Assembly: GCA_030603685.1 (NCBI GenBank)
Contig: JAUVXG010000028.1
Span: 1 to 32,594 of the forward strand
Length of the DNA: 32,594 nucleotides
Reading direction: 5' to 3'
DNA from: Pleomorphomonas sp.
GTDB taxonomy: Bacteria > Pseudomonadota > Alphaproteobacteria > Rhizobiales > Pleomorphomonadaceae
The notes under the pieces were generated by a model. That model was not told where the DNA came from and ran no database searches. It was given only the letters and a program-made list of their open reading frames with translations. How positions within the stretch are numbered: the stretch's first letter is position 1; each line of letters starts with the position of its first letter. Of this stretch, positions 25,151 to 32,594 are shown piece after piece. The translations under genes and the position numbers were made by a program.

Positions 25151-26476
25151 TCAGCCGGCCAGGCCGGGGATTTCCACACCCAGGGCGCCGGCCACCAGCA
25201 CTCCGTTCAACGACAGCACCAGAACGGTGGCGGCGATGGCCAGGGCGTCGGTCAGTCGGCCGTTGGCATAGGGGCCCATGACGTCGGCCCGGCGGGTGAG
25301 CAGGACCAGGGCAATCATCGGCACCGGCAGCGACAGCGACAGCACCACCTGGCTGATGACCAGGGCGTCGGTGGCGTTGACGCCGGCAGCCACCACCGCG
25401 AAGGCCGGGATCATGGTGACCAGACGACGCACGACCACCGGGATCTCCATGCGGACGAAGCCCTGCATGATCATCTGGCCGGCCATGGTGCCCACCACCG
25501 ACGAGGAGATGCCGGAGGCGATCAGCGACACCAGGAACACGCCGGCGGCAGCGGCTCCGAGCAGCGGGGTCAAGGTGTGGTAGGCGGTTTCGATTTCGGC
25601 GACGTCGCTGTGGCCGGCATGGAAGGCCGAGGCGGCCATCATGACCATGGCGATGTTGACGAGGCCGGCGACGGCCAGCGCGGCCACCACCTCGATGTTG
25701 GAGAACTTCAGCACCTTGCGGCGTTCGCCCTCGTTGCGCACCGGCGCGCGGTGCTGGGTGAGGCCGGAGTGAAGATAGACGGCGTGCGGCATGACGGTGG
25801 CGCCGATGATGCCGACGGCAAGGGTCAGGGCGCCCGCGTCGGGCAGAACCGGGGTGACGGCGCCGACGGCTGCGGCCGACCAGTCGATCGGGGCGATCAG
25901 CATCTCGACGAGGTAGCTGACGCCGATGACGCCGACCAGACCGCCAATGAGCAGTTCCATCGGGCGATAGCCGCCGCGATCGAACATCAGCAGGGCGTAG
26001 GTAACCAGCGCGGTGATCACCATGCCGGTGAGAAGCGAGGTGCCGAACAAGAGCGCCAGGCCGATGGCGCCGCCCAGGAACTCGGCGAGATCGGTCGCCA
26101 TGGCGGCGATCTCGGAGACGATCCACATGAAGATCACCACCGGGAACGGGAAGCGATCGCGGCTCATTTCGGCGAGGTTGCGGCCGGTGACGATGCCGAG
26201 CTTGGCCGACAGCGCCTGGAACAGCATGGCGACGAGGTTGGCCATCACCACCACCCAGATCAGCGCGTAGCCGTAGCCGGCGCCGGCGCCGATGTTGGTG
26301 GCGTAGTTGCCGGGGTCCATGTAGGCGATGGAGGCGATCACCGCAGGTCCGACGAAGGCCAGCATGGCCCGTGGTCCCTTGAGCCGTCCGGCCAGCGCTT
26401 CGGAGATGGCCAGCGACGTGCGGCTGGTCATTCCGGAGGGGGTTACGCTGATGGCGGACTGGGAGAGAACGGACAT
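25151..26476 (-). CDS. mntH: NRAMP-family divalent metal (Mn2+) transporter
   Basis: An 11-helix NRAMP transporter of 441 residues that imports Mn2+ (and possibly Fe2+) with protons across the inner membrane. The metal site is visible in MDPGNYATNI (first helix) and MPHAVYLHS (sixth helix). The start at 26476 is the first ATG; an in-frame GTG at 26485 has AGGA about 10 nt upstream and is an alternative adding three residues. It is divergent from mntR and its promoter overlaps an MntR-like inverted repeat, so repression by Mn2+-loaded MntR is expected. The 251 bp beyond its 3' side (24900-25150) hold no gene and no convincing terminator. Confidence 0.95.
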   Translation of the reverse strand: MSVLSQSAISVTPSGMTSRTSLAISEALAGRLKGPRAMLAFVGPAVIASIAYMDPGNYATNIGAGAGYGYALIWVVVMANLVAMLFQALSAKLGIVTGRNLAEMSRDRFPFPVVIFMWIVSEIAAMATDLAEFLGGAIGLALLFGTSLLTGMVITALVTYALLMFDRGGYRPMELLIGGLVGVIGVSYLVEMLIAPIDWSAAAVGAVTPVLPDAGALTLAVGIIGATVMPHAVYLHSGLTQHRAPVRNEGERRKVLKFSNIEVVAALAVAGLVNIAMVMMAASAFHAGHSDVAEIETAYHTLTPLLGAAAAGVFLVSLIASGISSSVVGTMAGQMIMQGFVRMEIPVVVRRLVTMIPAFAVVAAGVNATDALVISQVVLSLSLPVPMIALVLLTRRADVMGPYANGRLTDALAIAATVLVLSLNGVLVAGALGVEIPGLAG

Positions 26477-26507
26477 GAGAGGCACCGGAAGTTTTTCCTA
26501 TGCTTGG

Positions 26508-26536
26508 AAATATAGCATTGGCTACATTTCTGTCAA
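26508..26536 (-). promoter_or_regulatory. mntH promoter overlapped by an MntR-like box
   Basis: On the minus strand, perfect TTGACA (26536-26531), 16-bp spacer and TATATT (26514-26509, 5 of 6). The spacer and -10 are covered by a 22-bp inverted repeat at 26508-26529, AAATATAGC-ATTG-GCTACATTT, with 8 of 9 arm positions symmetric. It closely resembles the E. coli MntR operator (AACATAGC-N4-GCTATGTT). Binding there would block RNA polymerase. Confidence 0.8.
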
Positions 26537-26662
26537 GCCAGATGCGACTGACTTGCAATAAAATCTGGAGCGACCTCTTCGGTTCCCTTGGGGATGCGCG
26601 CCTGATTGTCGATTGCAAATCGTAGCCGGGGCTGCATAGTGTGCCGCGACGTCGAAGCATCG

Positions 26663-26680
26663 CGGCGGGAAAGCCCGCCG
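26663..26680 (+). promoter_or_regulatory. Leader hairpin of mntR
   Basis: CGGCGGG-AAAG-CCCGCCG forms a 7-bp stem 35 nt before the mntR start. It has no T-run. Its role is unknown; it may affect mntR translation or mRNA stability. Confidence 0.35.
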
Positions 26681-26715
26681 TCACCTCGGAAAACAGGACC
26701 CGCGAAGGACAGGAC

Positions 26716-27165
26716 ATGTCGAGGGATGAACTCGCGCCCGGCCCGGAGACCACGACTGAAACGACCGACGCCGACCGCTTCACCAACGCGCGCGCCATTC
26801 GCTCGACGGCTCTCTTCGAGGACTATACCGAGCTGATCGCCGATCTTACCGAGGAGTTCGGAGAGGCGCGCATCACCGACATCGCCCGCCGGCTCGGCGT
26901 CACCCACCCCACCGCCAACAAGGCGGTGCTGAGGCTGAAGCGCGAGGGTCTCGCCATATCCCGACCCTATCGCGGTGTGTTCCTCACCGAAGCCGGCGCC
27001 GCCATGGCGCGCGAGGTCAAGGCACGCCATCGCCTGGTTGTCCGCCTGCTGATCGCCGTCGGCGTGCCGCCCGAAGCCGCCGAAATGGACGCCGAGGGCA
27101 TCGAGCACTACGTCTCCGAGACGACCCTCAAGGCCTTCGAGGCCTATCTCGGCGGCCGCGATTGA
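26716..27165 (+). CDS. mntR: Manganese-responsive DtxR-family regulator
   Basis: A 149-residue regulator with an N-terminal winged helix (about residues 35-90, ITDIARRLGVTHPTANKAVLRLKREGL). It also has a metal-binding/dimerisation helix region (RHRLVVRLLIAVGVPPEAAEMDAEGIEHYVSETTL), where the Glu-x-x-...-IEH pattern carries family metal ligands. Length and N-terminal extension match E. coli-type MntR. Mn2+-bound MntR represses mntH; the box in the divergent mntH promoter fits this. Start 26716 is supported by AAGGA 7 nt upstream; GTG 26641 has no binding site. Pairing with mntH makes the identification firm. Confidence 0.92.
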   Translation: MSRDELAPGPETTTETTDADRFTNARAIRSTALFEDYTELIADLTEEFGEARITDIARRLGVTHPTANKAVLRLKREGLAISRPYRGVFLTEAGAAMAREVKARHRLVVRLLIAVGVPPEAAEMDAEGIEHYVSETTLKAFEAYLGGRD

Positions 27166-27343
27166 ATACGCATTGACAACCATTCCGCGAAGTTCTACTT
27201 CGGCGCCGGTTCCTGGCACCGGCCGCCCGCATGCCCTCGCGCATTGGTGAAGCCAGTTTTCTTGTCTCCATCGGTTTTTCGCACTCCGACGTGCGGCAAC
27301 GCGGGCCCCTCATCTGTTTGCCGGAGTGAACCGGGGGCAAGTC

Positions 27344-28732
27344 ATGTCCGAACAAGACCAAGCGCAGAATCCCTATCTTCACGGGTCGCTGGCGCGCGTG
27401 TTCCTGCGCACCGCCGCGCCCATCGTGCTGTTCATGACCGTGAGCGGCCTCTACACCGTGGTCGACGCCCTGCTGCTCGGCCGCCTCGCCGGTCCGAAAG
27501 CGCTCACCGCCGTGACGCTGATGTTTCCGGTGATGATGCTGATCGTGGCGCTGCAGACCATGGTGTCCTCCGGCATGGCGTCGATCGTCGCCCGCGAGAT
27601 CGGCGCCGGCGACATCCGCGCCGCCGAGGGCACGCTCAACGCCGCCAACCTCCTGGCCCTCATCGTCTGTGGCGGGTTGATCCTGGCGCTGGTCTTCGTC
27701 GGCGGCCCGCTGACGCAAGCCCTGTCGGACGGCGATCCCGAGATCGCCCGCATGGGCCTGGAGTTTACCGCCATCATGGTGGTGTTCTCGCCCTTCAGCT
27801 TCTTCCTGGCCATCCAGGGCGACGCGCTGCGGTCCGAAGGCAAGGTGGGCACCATGGCGGCCGTCGCCATCGCGGTGACGCTGCTCAACATCGTCTTCAA
27901 CTACATCCTGATCGGCCCCTTCGGCCTCGGCGTCGTCGGTTCGGCCGCCGGGACGGTGCTGGCCCAGGCCGTGGCGATCGCCGCCGTGCTGTTCCTGCGT
28001 CTCTCCGGCCGCACGCGGCTGCCGCTCTACGCCCACGGCACCGGCTCCTTCCTCGCCAACTGGAAGGAGACGCTGGCGCTCGGCGCGCCGCCGTCGCTCG
28101 GCCTGCTCGGCATCAGCCTGTCGAGCGGGCTGATCATCGCCGACATCCAGCTCTGGCCGACCGCCGACCCGGCGGCCACGGTCGCCGCCTACGGCGTCTT
28201 CACCCGCGTCATGACCTTCGCCTTCCTGCCGCTGCTCGGCGTCACGATGGCCTGCCAGTCGATCGCCGGCAACAACTTCGGCGCCGGCCTGCATGACCGG
28301 GTGAGGACGACGCTGAAGATCGCCTTCTCCGTCGCTGTCGTCTACGCGGCCGTCTTCGAGAGCATGTTCGTGTTTCTCGCCCGGCCGCTGGGCGCGCTGT
28401 TCGTCGATGACCCGCAGGTCATCGCCGAGGTGGCCCGCGTCATGCCGATCACCACCGCCACCTATGCGATATCGGCGCCGCTGATGGTGCTCGGCGGCTA
28501 CTATCAGGCGCTCGGCATGGCCGGCAGCGCGGCGATCCTCAACCTCGTCCGCACCTACCTCATCGGCCTGCCGATGCTCGCACTCCTCCCCATGGTGGCC
28601 GGCGAACTCGGCATCTGGATCGCCTATCCGATCGGCGACGTGGTGATGCTGGGCGTGGTAGCCGCCCTGCTCGTCTGGAACGCCCGCCGCCATCGTCTCG
28701 CCTGGGGCATCTTCCACCCCAGGCCGGCCTGA
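27344..28732 (+). CDS. MATE-family multidrug/organic cation efflux transporter
   Basis: A membrane antiporter of 462 residues with about 12 helices in two homologous halves, characteristic of MATE exporters. The N-terminal helix LRTAAPIVLFMTVSGLYTVVDALLLGRLAG, the GMASIVAREIGAGD loop and, in the second half, GVTMACQSIAGNNFGAG are family features (the repeated 'Q..G.N.GAG' loop). Such proteins expel cationic drugs or metabolites using Na+ or H+ gradients; the substrate here is unknown. The ATG at 27344 has GGGGG about 6 nt upstream; GTG 27326 is an alternative. It is not obviously linked to mntR, from which it is separated by 178 bp. Confidence 0.93.
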   Translation: MSEQDQAQNPYLHGSLARVFLRTAAPIVLFMTVSGLYTVVDALLLGRLAGPKALTAVTLMFPVMMLIVALQTMVSSGMASIVAREIGAGDIRAAEGTLNAANLLALIVCGGLILALVFVGGPLTQALSDGDPEIARMGLEFTAIMVVFSPFSFFLAIQGDALRSEGKVGTMAAVAIAVTLLNIVFNYILIGPFGLGVVGSAAGTVLAQAVAIAAVLFLRLSGRTRLPLYAHGTGSFLANWKETLALGAPPSLGLLGISLSSGLIIADIQLWPTADPAATVAAYGVFTRVMTFAFLPLLGVTMACQSIAGNNFGAGLHDRVRTTLKIAFSVAVVYAAVFESMFVFLARPLGALFVDDPQVIAEVARVMPITTATYAISAPLMVLGGYYQALGMAGSAAILNLVRTYLIGLPMLALLPMVAGELGIWIAYPIGDVVMLGVVAALLVWNARRHRLAWGIFHPRPA

Positions 28733-28745
28733 TCCCGAAAGCGAA

Positions 28746-28780
28746 GGGGCCGCCGCGTTCGCCGCGACGGCCCCATTCTT
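28746..28780. terminator. Terminator between the convergent MATE and pntB genes
   Basis: GGGGCCG...CGGCCCC forms a 7-bp outer stem, continued after one mismatch by CGCG/CGCG around a 5-nt loop (28746-28774). ATTCTTCT follows on the plus strand and TTCGCTTTCG on the minus strand, so it may serve both genes. Confidence 0.65.
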
Positions 28781-28798
28781 CTCACCTTGCCGCGAGCC

Positions 28799-30193
28799 TC
28801 ATTCGAGGTTCTTGACGATCGTCTCCACCATCTTCTTGGCGTCGGCGAACAGCATCATGGTGTTGTCGCGGAAGAACAGTTCGTTCTCGACGCCGGCATA
28901 GCCCGAGCCCATGCCGCGCTTGACGAACAGCACCGTGCCGGCCTTCTCGACGTCGAGGATCGGCATGCCGAAGATCGGCGAGGTCTTGTCGGTCTTGGCG
29001 GCGGGGTTGGTGACGTCATTGGCGCCGATGACGAAGGCGACGTCGGCCTGCGCGAACTCGGAGTTGATGTCCTCGAGCTCGAACACCTCGTCATAGGGCA
29101 CCGACGCTTCGGCGAGCAGCACGTTCATGTGGCCGGGCATGCGGCCGGCCACCGGGTGAATGGCGTATTTCACCTCGACGCCCTCCGCCTTCAGCTTGTC
29201 GGCCATCTCGCGCAGCGCATGCTGGGCCTGGGCCACCGCCATGCCGTAGCCCGGCACGATGATGACCTTGGAGGCGTTCTTCATGATGAAGGCCGCGTCC
29301 TCGGCCGAGCCCTGCTTGACGGGCCGCTGCTCCACCTCGCCGCCGGCCGCCGCCGTCTCGCCACCGAAACCGCCGAGGATGACGGAGATGAACGAGCGGT
29401 TCATGCCCTTGCACATGATGTAGCTGAGGATGGCGCCCGACGAGCCGACCAGCGCGCCGGTGATGATCAGCGCCGTGTTGCCCAGCGTGAAGCCGATGCC
29501 GGCCGCCGCCCAACCCGAGTAGCTGTTCAGCATGGAGACGACGACGGGCATGTCGGCGCCACCGATCGGGATGATGATCAGGCCGCCGAAGGCCAGCGAC
29601 ACCAGGACGATCAGCCAGAACACGAAGTGGCTTTCGGTGTTGACCAGCAGCACCACCAGCACCACCAGCAGCACCGCCAGCCCGGCGTTCACCAGATGGC
29701 GGAACGGCAGGATGATCGGCTTGCCGCTCATCCGGCCGTCAAGCTTCAGGAAGGCGATCACCGAACCGGTGAAGGTGATGGCGCCGATGGCGACGCCAAG
29801 GCTCATCTCGACCAGTGCCTGCCCGTGGATCGAACCGGGCAACCCGATGCCGAAGGCTTCCGGCGCGTAGAGCGCCGCAGCGGCCACCAGCACGGCGGCG
29901 AGACCGACCAGCGAGTGGAAGGCGGCGACCAGCTGCGGCATGGCCGTCATGGCGATCTTGCGGGCGATAAAGGCGCCGATGCCGCCGCCGATGGCGAGGC
30001 CGACGATGATCAGCGCATAGGCGCCGAACGACGGCTTGATCGAGGCCAGCGTCGTGCCGATGGCGATCGCCATGCCGAGCATGCCCAGAAGGTTGCCGCG
30101 CCGGGCCGTCACCGGGCTGGAGAGTCCCCTGAGCGCCAGGATGAACAGGGCGCCGGAGACCAGATAGAGGACGGCGGAAAGATTGGCTGTCAT
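28799..30193 (-). CDS. pntB: NAD(P) transhydrogenase subunit beta
   Basis: Beta subunit of the proton-translocating transhydrogenase, 464 residues. The first ~290 are a membrane domain with about nine helices. The C-terminal domain III binds NADP(H), shown by VIIVPGYGMAVAQAQ, HPVAGRMPGHMNVLL and FVIGANDVTNP. The complex uses the proton gradient to drive hydride transfer from NADH to NADP+, supplying NADPH. The start at 30193 (MTANLSAVLY) has GGGGA 6 nt upstream; the open frame to 30256 is an unsupported extension. It is the last gene of pntAA-pntAB-pntB, with 10 bp to pntAB. Confidence 0.97.
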   Translation of the reverse strand: MTANLSAVLYLVSGALFILALRGLSSPVTARRGNLLGMLGMAIAIGTTLASIKPSFGAYALIIVGLAIGGGIGAFIARKIAMTAMPQLVAAFHSLVGLAAVLVAAAALYAPEAFGIGLPGSIHGQALVEMSLGVAIGAITFTGSVIAFLKLDGRMSGKPIILPFRHLVNAGLAVLLVVLVVLLVNTESHFVFWLIVLVSLAFGGLIIIPIGGADMPVVVSMLNSYSGWAAAGIGFTLGNTALIITGALVGSSGAILSYIMCKGMNRSFISVILGGFGGETAAAGGEVEQRPVKQGSAEDAAFIMKNASKVIIVPGYGMAVAQAQHALREMADKLKAEGVEVKYAIHPVAGRMPGHMNVLLAEASVPYDEVFELEDINSEFAQADVAFVIGANDVTNPAAKTDKTSPIFGMPILDVEKAGTVLFVKRGMGSGYAGVENELFFRDNTMMLFADAKKMVETIVKNLE

Positions 30194-30203
30194 GTCCGTC
30201 CCC

Positions 30204-30683
30204 TCAGTGCTTCTTTTTGTACATGGCGAGCATGCGGCTGGTGACCAGGAAGCCACCGAAGATGTTCACCGATGCCAGGATGACGGCGACGAAGCCGAAG
30301 CCGCGCGACACGCCGGTGCCGGGCGCCAGGAACTCGACGCCGACGGCGAGCAGCGCGCCGACGATGATCACCGAGGAAATGGCATTGGTCACCGCCATCA
30401 GCGGCGTGTGCAGGGCCGGCGTCACCGACCAGACCACGTAGTAGCCGACGAAGATCGCCAGCACGAAGATGGACAGGCGGAACACGAAGGGATCGATCAC
30501 CCCGCCCGATAGGGCATGGGCGGCGGCGCCGGCCGCGTCGGCGGCGACACCGGCCTGACCCGAGGCGACGGCATCGGCGGCGGCATTGGCTGCGGCTTCG
30601 GCGGCGCGGGCCGCATCGGCGGCGGCGCGCGCGGCGATCCGCGCCTGTTCGAGGGCCTGATCGGCCGTGAGCGTAGAGGACAT
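30204..30683 (-). CDS. pntAB: NAD(P) transhydrogenase subunit alpha part 2 (membrane)
   Basis: A 159-residue membrane portion of the alpha subunit, separate from pntAA as in the three-gene type known from Rhodospirillum rubrum. Three helices follow residue 65 ([56 protein letters not shown]). The first ~60 residues are about half alanine and likely form a helix or coiled linker; this is longer than the minimal PntAB. It lies 15 bp after pntAA and 10 bp before pntB on the minus strand. Confidence 0.93.
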   Translation of the reverse strand: MSSTLTADQALEQARIAARAAADAARAAEAAANAAADAVASGQAGVAADAAGAAAHALSGGVIDPFVFRLSIFVLAIFVGYYVVWSVTPALHTPLMAVTNAISSVIIVGALLAVGVEFLAPGTGVSRGFGFVAVILASVNIFGGFLVTSRMLAMYKKKH

Positions 30684-30698
30684 CGGTCGGTCTCCGCG

Positions 30699-31832
30699 TC
30701 AGTTCAGGAAGGCGGGATGGATGACGGCGCCGTCGCGCGTCAGCGCGGTCGCCTTGACGAGTTCGTCGTCCCAGTTGACGGCGAGAACCTTCTCCTTCTT
30801 GTCGATCAGCGTCTCGACGAAGGCGAAGAGGTTCTTGGCGTAGAGCTGGGATGCCGTGGCGGCGATGCGGCCGGGCACGTTCTTGTGGCCGACGATGCGG
30901 ATGCCTTCCGGCGTCGTCACGATCTCGCCGAGCTTGGCGCCCTCGATGTTGCCGCCACGCTCGACGGCGAGGTCGACCAGCACCGAGCCGGGCTTCATCG
31001 ACTTCACCATCTCGGCCGACACGAGGCGCGGCGCCGGCCGGCCCGGGATCAGCGCCGTGGTGATGACGATGTCCTGCTTCTTGATGTGTTCGGCTACCAG
31101 AGCCGCCTGCTTGGCCTGGTATTCGGCCGACATCGGCTTGGCATAGCCCGCCGCCGTCTCGGCCTGCTTGAACTCCTCGTCCTCGACGGCGACGAACTTG
31201 GCGCCGAGGCTTTCCACCTGCTCCTTGGCGGCCGGGCGCACGTCGGTCGCCGTCACCACGGCGCCGAGACGACGGGCGGTGGCGATCGCCTGCAGTCCGG
31301 CAACGCCGGCCCCCATGACGAAGACGCGCGCCGCCGGCACGGTGCCGGCAGCCGTCATCATCATTGGAAAGGCGCGACCGTATTCGGAAGCGGCGTCGAT
31401 CACCGCCTGATAGCCGGCAAGGTTGGCCTGGCTCGACAACACGTCCATCACCTGCGCGCGAGTGATGCGCGGCATGAACTCCATGGCGAAGGTGGTGACG
31501 CCGGTGTCGGCCATGGCCTTGATGGCGGCATCGTCGCCATAAGGGTCCATCATGGCGATGGCGAGCGCGCCCTTCTTGAGCTTGGACAGGATCTCCGGCG
31601 ACGGACGGCGCACCGTCAGCACCACGTCGGCGTCGCGGACCGCGTCGGCGGCGTTCTCGGCCAGCACGGCGCCGACCATCGAATAATCGAAGTCCAGAAT
31701 AAGCGACCGCAGGCCCGCGCCGGCCTCCACGAACACGGTGGCACCGAGGCCGATGAAACGTTTGGCGGTTTCGGGCGTGATGGCAACACGCCCCTCCTCG
31801 GGATCGGGTTCTTTCAACACCGCAATCTTCAT
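30699..31832 (-). CDS. pntAA: NAD(P) transhydrogenase subunit alpha part 1 (NAD-binding)
   Basis: Soluble domain I, 377 residues, binding NAD(H) on the cytoplasmic side. It begins MKIAVLKEPDPEEGRVAITPE, the alanine dehydrogenase/PNT N-terminal motif. The nucleotide-binding core VFVMGAGVAGLQAIATARRLGAVVTATDVRP follows, and the segment around ITTALIPGRPAPRLV is also typical. GGAG lies 7 nt before the ATG. It is the first gene of the operon. Its promoter must lie in 31833-32050, where no clear -35/-10 pair was found. Confidence 0.97.
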   Translation of the reverse strand: MKIAVLKEPDPEEGRVAITPETAKRFIGLGATVFVEAGAGLRSLILDFDYSMVGAVLAENAADAVRDADVVLTVRRPSPEILSKLKKGALAIAMMDPYGDDAAIKAMADTGVTTFAMEFMPRITRAQVMDVLSSQANLAGYQAVIDAASEYGRAFPMMMTAAGTVPAARVFVMGAGVAGLQAIATARRLGAVVTATDVRPAAKEQVESLGAKFVAVEDEEFKQAETAAGYAKPMSAEYQAKQAALVAEHIKKQDIVITTALIPGRPAPRLVSAEMVKSMKPGSVLVDLAVERGGNIEGAKLGEIVTTPEGIRIVGHKNVPGRIAATASQLYAKNLFAFVETLIDKKEKVLAVNWDDELVKATALTRDGAVIHPAFLN

Positions 31833-32059
31833 TGAGCTTCTCCAGGTGTCTTTCGGACGCCGGCATCGGGAGAGCCGCCCGGAGGAGCCCCCTGTCCCCG
31901 CCTTCCCTCCCCGGAATGCGGGCCGAGGCCGACCGGACCTCCGGAAAAACTCCTAGAGCCTTTTGCTTGCGTAATGCAACGTAACGTTCGGCCTGTGTGA
32001 AACGGAACTCGACGGCCTTCGGTCGGAGTTTCGCGATAAGTAGTTGACCCAAAAGGAAA
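31833..32059. other. Upstream region of the pnt operon
   Basis: A non-coding stretch without a gene. It contains the interrupted dyad TTGC-GTAAT-GCAA near 31967-31979 within a less GC-rich patch (31960-32050) that is the likely promoter area. No confident promoter call. Confidence 0.45.
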
Positions 32060-32083
32060 AACCCGCCGGAAATCCGGCGGGTT
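32050..32083 (-). terminator. Intrinsic terminator of the oligoendopeptidase gene
   Basis: AACCCGCCGGA (32060-32070) and TCCGGCGGGTT (32073-32083) form a perfect 11-bp stem. On the minus strand it runs into TTTTCCTTTT, a strong U-tract, 44 bp after the pepF stop. On the plus strand only GTTCTTGCG follows. Confidence 0.88.
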
Positions 32084-32126
32084 CTTGCGTTTCCGCGCAA
32101 ATACTTATGAACGATGGGCGGTGCCG

Positions 32127-32594
32127 CTACCCCTGTCGGGCGATCTCGGCGTCGAGCACTTCAAGCTCGCCGATCATCCGCTCGATCACCGAAAGGCCCA
32201 TCTGCCAGAAGGCGGGATCGGTGGCATCGAGGCCGAAGGGCTTGAGCAGTTCGGTGTGATGTTTGGTGCCGCCCGCCTCCAGCATGGCGAAATACTTGTC
32301 CTGGAAACCGGCCTCGGCCGTCTCGAACACGGCGTAGAGCGAGTTCACCAGACAATCGCCGAAGGCGTAGGCGTAGACGTAGAACGGCGAGTGGATGAAG
32401 TGCGGGATATAGGCCCAGAAGGTCTCGTAGCCCGGGCCGACGGTGATGGCCGGCCCGAGGCTCTCGCCCTGCACGCTGAGCCAGGCCTCATTGATCCGGT
32501 CGGCGGTGAGTTCGCCCTCGCGCCGGGCCGCATGCACCTTGCGCTCGAAGGAGTAGAAGGCGATCTGCCGCACCACGGTGTTGAGCATGTCCTC
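32127..32594 (-). CDS. pepF: Oligoendopeptidase F, M3 family (C-terminal part)
   Basis: C-terminal ~155 residues of an M3-family zinc metallopeptidase, cut by the window end (the gene continues past 32594). Family features are ERKVHAARREGELTADRINEAWLSVQGES, GYETFWAYIPHFIHSPFYVYAYAFGDCLVNSLYAVFE (the helix carrying the conserved His and Tyr residues near the active site) and the final MIGELEVLDAEI helix. The HExxH zinc motif lies upstream, outside the window. The enzyme cleaves short peptides in the cytoplasm. It has a strong terminator of its own and is separate from the pnt operon. Confidence 0.9.
   Translation of the reverse strand, partial: EDMLNTVVRQIAFYSFERKVHAARREGELTADRINEAWLSVQGESLGPAITVGPGYETFWAYIPHFIHSPFYVYAYAFGDCLVNSLYAVFETAEAGFQDKYFAMLEAGGTKHHTELLKPFGLDATDPAFWQMGLSVIERMIGELEVLDAEIARQG

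Noticed and set aside
26590-26640. Possible second MntR box upstream of mntR
   Set aside because: Only about half of the arm positions are symmetric, well below the mntH site.
25035-26798. 587-codon minus-strand open frame over mntH
   Set aside because: Frame-shifted shadow of mntH, rich in Arg/His/Gly; the NRAMP frame has all its family motifs.
30190-32100. 636-codon minus-strand open frame across pntAA and pntAB
   Set aside because: Wrong frame of the pnt genes, Arg/Gly/Asp-rich, with no motif. The pnt proteins in the other frame are unmistakable.

Overview
The window is about 66% GC. It looks like chromosomal DNA of an alphaproteobacterium, most likely in the Hyphomicrobiales/Rhizobiales. 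The basis is the DUF1036-pyk-rpmJ neighbourhood, the three-gene (split-alpha) transhydrogenase and the many ABC importers with codon use typical of the group. This placement is inference; a genus such as Pleomorphomonas is only a guess. I see no transposase, integrase, CRISPR array, phage gene or plasmid function. Most of the window is well-organised metabolic and transport DNA.

Region 1 (1-3.7 kb): a secreted DUF1036 protein is translationally coupled to pyruvate kinase (pyk) and ends at a clear terminator. Convergent to it are a TPR lipo/periplasmic-type protein and a cysteine-free ribosomal protein L36 (rpmJ/ykgO), then a small low-affinity iron permease-family membrane protein. Region 2 (3.9-7.1 kb): an endonuclease/exonuclease/phosphatase-family enzyme overlaps tail-to-tail with an ornithine cyclodeaminase/mu-crystallin-family gene. 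A low-GC 377-bp gap then leads into class I fructose-1,6-bisphosphatase (fbp).

Region 3 (7.3-11.4 kb): a complete osmF-yehY-yehX-yehW type osmoprotectant ABC importer. Region 4 (11.4-18.5 kb): a FadR-type GntR regulator is divergent from an operon of ABC ATPase, two permeases, solute-binding protein and a cytoplasmic GH51 alpha-L-arabinofuranosidase. Together these read as an arabino-oligosaccharide uptake and cleavage locus. A strong promoter and a candidate operator lie between the regulator and the operon.

Region 5 (18.6-22.0 kb): a soluble PAS-fold protein with no recognisable output domain, a 571-bp AT-rich gap, a Cache-domain chemoreceptor, and tRNA-Glu(CTC) on the minus strand. Region 6 (22.3-24.9 kb): a TPP riboswitch upstream of thiX and thiY (thiamin-precursor ABC permease and binding protein) with no adjacent ATPase, then a convergent peroxiredoxin-like protein with a cysteine-rich tail.

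Region 7 (25.1-28.8 kb): mntH (Mn2+ importer) divergent from mntR (DtxR-family regulator), with an inverted repeat resembling an E. coli-type MntR box inside the mntH promoter; then a MATE efflux pump. Region 8 (28.8-32.6 kb): the pntAA-pntAB-pntB proton-translocating transhydrogenase operon on the minus strand, and the C-terminal part of an M3-family oligoendopeptidase F cut by the window edge.

No wholly new system is evident. The best leads are the ATPase-less TPP-controlled thiXY pair, the output-less PAS protein beside a chemoreceptor in an AT-rich pocket, a dispersed ~43-bp repeat pair, and several unexplained dyads in leaders and promoters.
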